Assembly: GCA_958298945.1 (NCBI GenBank)
Contig: OY282608.1
Location: forward strand, 59,248,951-59,312,950
From: Atherix ibis
Taxonomy: Eukaryota; Arthropoda; Insecta; Diptera; Athericidae
Direction of reading: 5' to 3'
Length of the DNA: 64,000 nt
The notes below the pieces were generated by a model, which was not told the origin of the DNA, did no database searches, and saw only the letters and a list, made by a program, of their open reading frames with translations. Positions 58,430 through 64,000 of this stretch are shown here, piece after piece. Positions within the stretch are counted from its first letter, which is position 1; the number at the start of each line of letters is the position of its first letter. The translations under genes and the position numbers were made by a program.

Positions 58430-61400
58430 CAGACCACCAAACCAACAAACCAACAAACCAACAAGCCACCAAACCAACAAACCAACAAGCCAACAAGCCA
58501 CCAAGCCACCAAACCAAAAAACCAACAAACCAACAAACCAACAAACCAACCAACCAACAAACCAACAAACCAACAAACCAACAAACGAACAAACCAACAA
58601 ACCAACAAACCAACAAGCCAACTAACGAATAAACCAACAAACAAACAAACCAACAAACCAACAAGCCAACAAACCAACAAACCAACAAACCAAGTAACCA
58701 ACAAGCCAACAAACCAACAAGCCAACAAACAAATAAACCAACAAACCAACAAACCAACAAACCAACAAACAAATAAACCAACAAACCAAAAAGCCAACAA
58801 ACCAACAAGCCAACAATGTAACAAACCAACAAACCAATAAACCAACAAACGAACAAACCAACAAAAAAACAAACCAACAAACCAACAAACCAACAAACCA
58901 ACAAACGAACAAACCAACAAACCAACAAACCAACAAACCAAGTAACCAACAAGCCAACAAACCAACAAACCAACAAACCAACAAACCAACAAACCAACAA
59001 ACCAACAAACCAAAAAACCAATAAACCAACAAACCAACAAGCCAACAAAACAACAAACGAAGTAACCAACAAGCCAACAACCTAACAAACCTACAAACCA
59101 ACAAACCAACAAACCAACAAACCAACAAACCAACAAGCCAACAAACGAACAACCAACAAACCAACAAACGAACAAACCAACAAACAAACAAACCAACAAA
59201 CCAACAAGCCAACAAACCAACAAACCAACAAAACAACTAACGAACAAACAAACAAACCAACAAACCAACAAACCAACAAGCCAACAAACCAACAAACCAA
59301 TAAACCAACAAACGAACAAACCAACAAAAAAACAAACCAACAAACCAACAAACCAACAAACCAACAAACGAACAAACCAACAAACCAACAAACCAACAAA
59401 CCAAGTAACCAACAAGCCAACAAACCAACAAACCAACAAACCAACAAACCAACAAACCAACAAACCAACAAACCAACAAACCAAAAAACCAATAAACCAA
59501 CAAACCAACAAGCCAACAAAATAACAAACGAAGTAACCAACAAGCCAACAACCTAACAAACCAACAAACCAACAAACCAACAAACCAACAAACCAACAAA
59601 CCAACAAGCCAACAAGCCAACAAACGAACAACCAACAAACCAACAAACGAACAAACCAACAAACAAACAAACCAACAAACCAACAAGCCAACAAACCAAC
59701 AAACCAACAAAACAACTAACGAACAAACAAACAAACCAACAAACCAACAAACCAAGAAACCAACAAACCAACAAGCCAACAAACCAACAAGCCAACAAAC
59801 AAATAAACCAACAAACCAACAAGCCAACAAACTAACAAACGAACAAACCAACAAACCAACAAACGAACAAACCAACAGGCCAACAAACGAACAAACCAAC
59901 AAACAAACAAACCAACAAACCAACAAGCCAACAAAACAACAAACCAACAAACCAACAAACCAACTAACGAACAAACAAACAAACCAACAAACCAGTAAAC
60001 CAACAAACCAACAAACCAACAAGCCAACAAACCAACAAGCCAACAAACAAATAAACCAACAAACCAACAAACCAACAAACAAATAAACCAACAAACCAAC
60101 AAGCCAACAAACCAACAAACGATTAAACCAACATACCAACAAGCCAACAAGCCAACAAACGAAAACACCAACAAACCAACAAACCAACAAACCAACAAGC
60201 CAACAAAATATCAAGCCAACAAACAAATAAACCGACAAACCAACAAACCAACAAACCAACAACCCAACATACTAATAAGCCAACAAACCAACAAACGAAC
60301 AAACCAACAAACCAACAAACGAACAAACCAACAAGCCAACAAGCCAAGAAACCAACAAGCCTACAAACGAACAAACCAACAAACAAATAAACCAACAAAC
60401 CAACAAACAAATAAACCAACAAACCAACCAACCAACAAACCAACAAACCAAGAAACCAACAAACCAAGAAACCACGAAAGCAACAAACCAACAAACCAAG
60501 AAACCAAGAAACCAACAAACCAACAAGCCAACAAACCAACAAAACAACAAACCAACAAACGAGCAAACAAACAAATTAACAAACCAACAAGCCAACAAAC
60601 CAACAAACCAACAAGCCAACAAGCCAACAAGCCAACAAACCAACAAGCCAACAAGCCAACAAACCATCAAGCCAGCAAACGAACAAACCAACAAACAAAC
60701 AAACCAACAAACCGACAAACCAACAAATCAACAAACCAACAAACGAACAAACCAACAAAGCAACAAACCAACAAACCAACAAGCCAACAAACCAACAAAC
60801 CAACAAGCCAACAAGCCAACAAACCAACAAACCAACAAGCCAACAAACCAACAAACCAACAAACCAACAAAACAAGTAACCAACAAACCAACAGACCAAC
60901 AAACAAAGAAACCAACAAACTAACAAACCAACAAGCCAACAAACCAACAAACCAACAAGCCAACAAGCCAACAAACCAAAAAACCAACAAACCATCAAAC
61001 CAACAAACCAAAAAACCAACAAAACAACAAGCCAACAAGCCAACAAACCAACAAGCCAACAAACGAACAAACCAACAAACAAACAAACCAACAAACCAAC
61101 AAACCAACAAACCAACAAACCAACAAACCAACAAACAAATAAACCAACAAACTAAAAAGCCAACAAACCAACAAGCCAACAATGTAACAAACCAACAAAC
61201 CAACAAACCAAGTAACCAACAAGGCAGCAAGCCAATAAGCCAACAAACCAACAATCCGACAAACAGAAAAGCCAACAAACCAACAAACCAACAAACCAAC
61301 AAACGAACAAACCTACAAACCAACAAACCAACAAACCAAGTAACCAACAAGCCAACATGCCAACAAACCAACAAACCAACAAACCAACAAATCAACAAAC

Positions 61401-62400
61401 CAACAAACCAAAAAACCAATAAACCAACAAACCAACAAGCCAACAAAACAACAAACGAAGTAACCAACAAGCCAACAAACTAACAAACCAACAAACCAAC
61501 AAACAAACAAACCAACAAACCAACAAACCAACAAACCAACAAACGAACAACCAACAAACCAACAAACCAACAAACCAACAAACCAACAAGCCAACAAACC
61601 AACAAACCAACAAGCCAACAAACCAACAAACCAACAAACCAACAAACCAACAAACCAACAAACCAACAAACCAACAAGCCAACAAACCAACAAACCAACA
61701 AGCCAACAAACGAACAAACCAACAAACAAACAAACCAACAGACCACCAAACCAACAAACCAACAAACCAACAAGCCACCAAACCAACAAACCAACAAGCC
61801 AACAAGCCACCAAACCAAAAAACCAACAAACCAACAAACCAACAAACCAACCAACCAACAAACCAACAAACCAACAAACCAACAAACGAACAAACCAACA
61901 AACCAACAAACCAACAAGCCAACTAACGAATAAACCAACAAACAAACAAACCAACAAACCAACAAGCCAACAAACCAACAAACCAACAAACCAAGTAACC
62001 AACAAGCCAACAAACCAACAAGCCAACAAACAAATAAACCAACAAACCAACGAACCAACAAACAAATAAACCAACAAACCAAAAATCCAACAAACCAACA
62101 AGCCAACAATGTAACAAACCAACAAACCAATAAACCAACAAACGAACAAACCAACAAAAAAACAAACCAACAAACCAACAAACCAACAAACCAACAAACG
62201 AACAAACCAACAAACCAACAAACCAAGTAACCAACAAGCCAACAAACCAACAAACCAACAAACCAACAAACCAACAAACCAACAAACCAACAAACCAAAA
62301 AACCAATAAACCAACAAACCAACAAGCCAACAAAACAACAAACGAAGTAACCAACAAGCCAACAACCTAACAAACCAACAAACCAACAAACCAACAAACC
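58430..62400. repeat. ~0.65-kb block duplicated at ~3.3-kb offset
   Basis: About 58,430-59,095 matches about 61,738-62,370. Anchors are CAGACCACC near 58,430 and 61,738, ACTAACGAAT at 58,621 and 61,922 (offset 3,301) and CGAAGTAACC at 59,058 and 62,343 (offset 3,285). The offset shrinks by two units between the last two anchors. Confidence 0.7.
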
Positions 62401-64000
62401 AACAAACAAACAAACCAACAAGCCAACAAGCCAACAAACGAACAACCAACAAACCAACAAACCAACAAGCCAATAAACCAACAAACCAACAAGCCAACAA
62501 ACCAACAAACCAACAAACCAACAAACCAACAAACCAACAAGCCAACAAACTAACAAACGAACAAACCAACAAACTAACAAACGCACAAACCAACAAGCCA
62601 ACAAACGAACAAACCAACAAACAAACAAACCAACAAACCAACAAGCCAACAAACCAACAAACCAACAAACCAACAAAACAACTAACGAACAAACAAACAA
62701 ACCAACAAACCAACAAACCAAGAAACCAACAAACCAACAAGCCAACAAACCAACAAGCCAACAAACAAATAAACCAACAAACCAACAAACCAACAAACAA
62801 ATAAACCAACAAACCAACAAGCCAACAAACCAACAAACGATCAAACCAACAAACCAACAAGCCAACAAACTAACAAACGAACAAACCAACAAACCAACAA
62901 ACGAACAAACCAACAAGCCAACAAACGAACAAACCAACAAACAAACAAACCAACAAACCAACAAGCCAACAAACCAACAAACCAACAAACCAACAAACCA
63001 ACTAACGAACAAACAAACAAACCAACAAACCAGTAAACCAACAAACCAACAAACCAACAAGCCAACAAACCAACAAGCCAACAAACAAATAAACCAACAA
63101 ACCAACAAACCAACAAACAAATAAACCAACAAACCAACAAGCCAACAAACCAACAAACGATTAAACCAACATACCAACAAGCCAACAAGCCAACAAACGA
63201 AAAAACCAACAAACCAACAAACCAACAAACCAACAAGCCAACAAAATAACAAGCCAACAAACAAATAAACCAACAAACCAACAAACCAACAAACCAACAA
63301 CCCAACATACTAATAAGCCAACAAACCAACAAACGAACAAACCAACAAACCAACAAACGAACAAACCAACAAGCCAACAAGCCAAGAAACCAACAAGCCT
63401 ACAAACGAACAAACCAACAAACAAATAAACCAACAAACCAACAAACCAACAAACAAATAAACCAACAAACCAACCAACCAACAAACCAACAAACCAAGAA
63501 ACCAACAAACCAAGAAACCACGAAAGCAACAAACCAACAAACCAAGAAACCAAGAAACCAACAAACCAACAAGCCAACAAACCAACAAACCAACAAGCCA
63601 ACAAGCCAACAAGCCAACAAACCAACAAGCCAACAAGCCAACAAACCATCAAGCCAACAAACGAACAAACCAACAAACAAACAAACCAACAAACCGACAA
63701 ACCAACAAATCAACAAACCAACAAACGAACAAACCAACAAAGCAACAAACCAACAAACCAACAAGCCAACAAACCAACAAACCAACAAGCCAACAAGCCA
63801 ACAAACCAACAAACCAACAAGCCAACAAACCAACAAACCAACAAACTAACAAACCAACAAAATAAGTAACCAACAAACCAACAGACCAACAAACAAAGAA
63901 ACCAACAAACTAACAAGCCAACAAACCAAAAAACCAACAAACCAACAAACCAACAAACCAACAAACCAACAAAACAACAAGCCAACAAGCCAACAAACCA
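60250..64000. repeat. Block duplicated at ~3.0-kb offset, running off the right edge
   Basis: About 60,250-61,030 matches about 63,290-64,000. CCCAACATACTAATAAGCC lies at 60,263 and 63,301 (offset 3,038). CCATCAAGCC lies near 60,664 and 63,646 (offset 2,982). The second copy therefore lacks 56 bp (seven units), including the CGAGCAAAC and AATTAAC units seen at 60,559-60,580. The match is still running at the end of the window. Confidence 0.75.

Larger units (their letters stand above)
1..64000. repeat. 8-bp satellite array, unit CCAACAAA / TTTGTTGG, spanning the whole window
   Basis: Every line of the window reads as head-to-tail copies of CCAACAAA in one orientation. Common single-base variants are A to G at unit position 8 (CCAACAAG), C to G or A at position 2 (CGAACAAA, CAAACAAA), and C to T, A or G at position 5 (CCAATAAA, CCAAAAAA, CCAAGAAA). 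Rarer forms are CTAACAAA, TCAACAAA, CCATCAAA, CCACCAAA, GCAACAAA and CCAAGTAA. No stretch of unrelated sequence interrupts the array and orientation never flips. Both edges lie inside the array, so its true length is unknown and exceeds 64 kb. The consensus predicts 62.5% A and 37.5% C on the + strand with almost no G or T. No gene-sized gap exists to annotate. The family name and host species are not recognisable from sequence alone. Confidence 0.98.
33400..64000. repeat. Array neighbourhood D (tag CATACTAATAAGCC)
   Basis: The tag CATACTAATAAGCC starts at 33,703, 37,125, 38,230, 39,696, 41,104, 45,321, 47,153, 50,118, 51,431, 52,367, 53,664, 56,126, 57,462, 60,268 and 63,306. It is usually followed about 80-100 bp later by AAGCCTACAAACG. 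Other tags are CGATCAAACCGACATACC or its CGATCAAACCAACATACC form, CCACGAAAGC, CAACAGGCC and AATGTAACAAACC. The left border interleaves with neighbourhood C between about 33.4 and 35.5 kb. The right border lies beyond the window. Only satellite is present. Confidence 0.75.

Noticed and set aside
1..64000. Telomere repeat array
   Set aside because: TTTGTTGG is GT-rich, but it lacks the GGG or GGGG of known telomere repeats, shows kilobase-scale block structure and many variants, and does not end in the window. A subtelomeric location remains possible.
1..64000. CRISPR array
   Set aside because: There is no alternation of constant repeats and unique spacers. Spacing is 8 bp throughout and no cas gene is present.
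1..64000. Poly(A) signals, A-run terminators and TATA-like sites
   Set aside because: AATAAA and A-runs are ordinary unit variants repeated throughout. None is tied to a gene, so none is annotated as a regulatory site.
1..64000. Mobile element or insertion sequence as the source of the block duplications
   Set aside because: No terminal inverted repeats, target-site duplications, transposase or reverse transcriptase are visible. Block ends lie within satellite.
1..64000. Pure assembly artefact
   Set aside because: Cannot be excluded without reads, but private variants, shared frame slips and differing unit counts between blocks look like real long-read sequence. Recent pairs (1,618, 1,000 and 2,534 bp) are the places most worth testing.

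Overview
The whole 64-kb window is one uninterrupted array of a degenerate 8-bp satellite. The unit is CCAACAAA on the + strand (TTTGTTGG on the other), about 8,000 copies, and the array runs through both edges of the window. I found no unique sequence, genuine protein-coding gene, RNA gene, transposable element, CRISPR array or attachment site. The + strand is almost pure A and C; G and T occur mainly as unit variants such as CCAACAAG, CGAACAAA, CCAATAAA, CCAAGAAA, CTAACAAA and TCAACAAA. An array of this kind suggests eukaryotic heterochromatin (pericentromeric, subtelomeric, sex- or B-chromosome) assembled from long accurate reads. Nothing in the sequence identifies the species.

Variant units fall into four neighbourhoods, each with its own recurrent tags: A about 1-4,313; B about 4,314-17,100; C about 17,100-35,500; D about 33,400-64,000, with C and D overlapping around 33.4-35.5 kb. 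Inside these lie kilobase-scale copies with a shared order of variants: 1,744/1,728 bp (865-4,313), 1,000 bp (8.2-10.06 kb), 1,618 bp (11,001-14,244), 1,313-1,377 bp (14.2-16.25 kb), 3.83 kb (22.7-28.4 kb), 6.72 kb (25.5-33.3 kb), 2,534 bp (26,653-31,660), 1.83 kb (43.8-47.5 kb), about 6.0 kb (41.4-57.3 kb), a 0.93-kb unit in three copies (51.1-54.2 kb), and 3.3/3.0 kb near the right end. Most copy differences are gains or losses of whole 8-bp units plus rare substitutions. This fits replication slippage combined with unequal exchange or segmental amplification.

Long open frames are everywhere because 8 and 3 share no factor. A perfect array repeats every 24 bp in every frame and has no stop codon. 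It reads as the octapeptide PTNQQTNK on the + strand and FVGLLVCW on the - strand, so these frames are repeat shadows and none is annotated as a gene. The interest of the window lies in its repeat architecture and its strand asymmetry. I did not find evidence of a new gene system.
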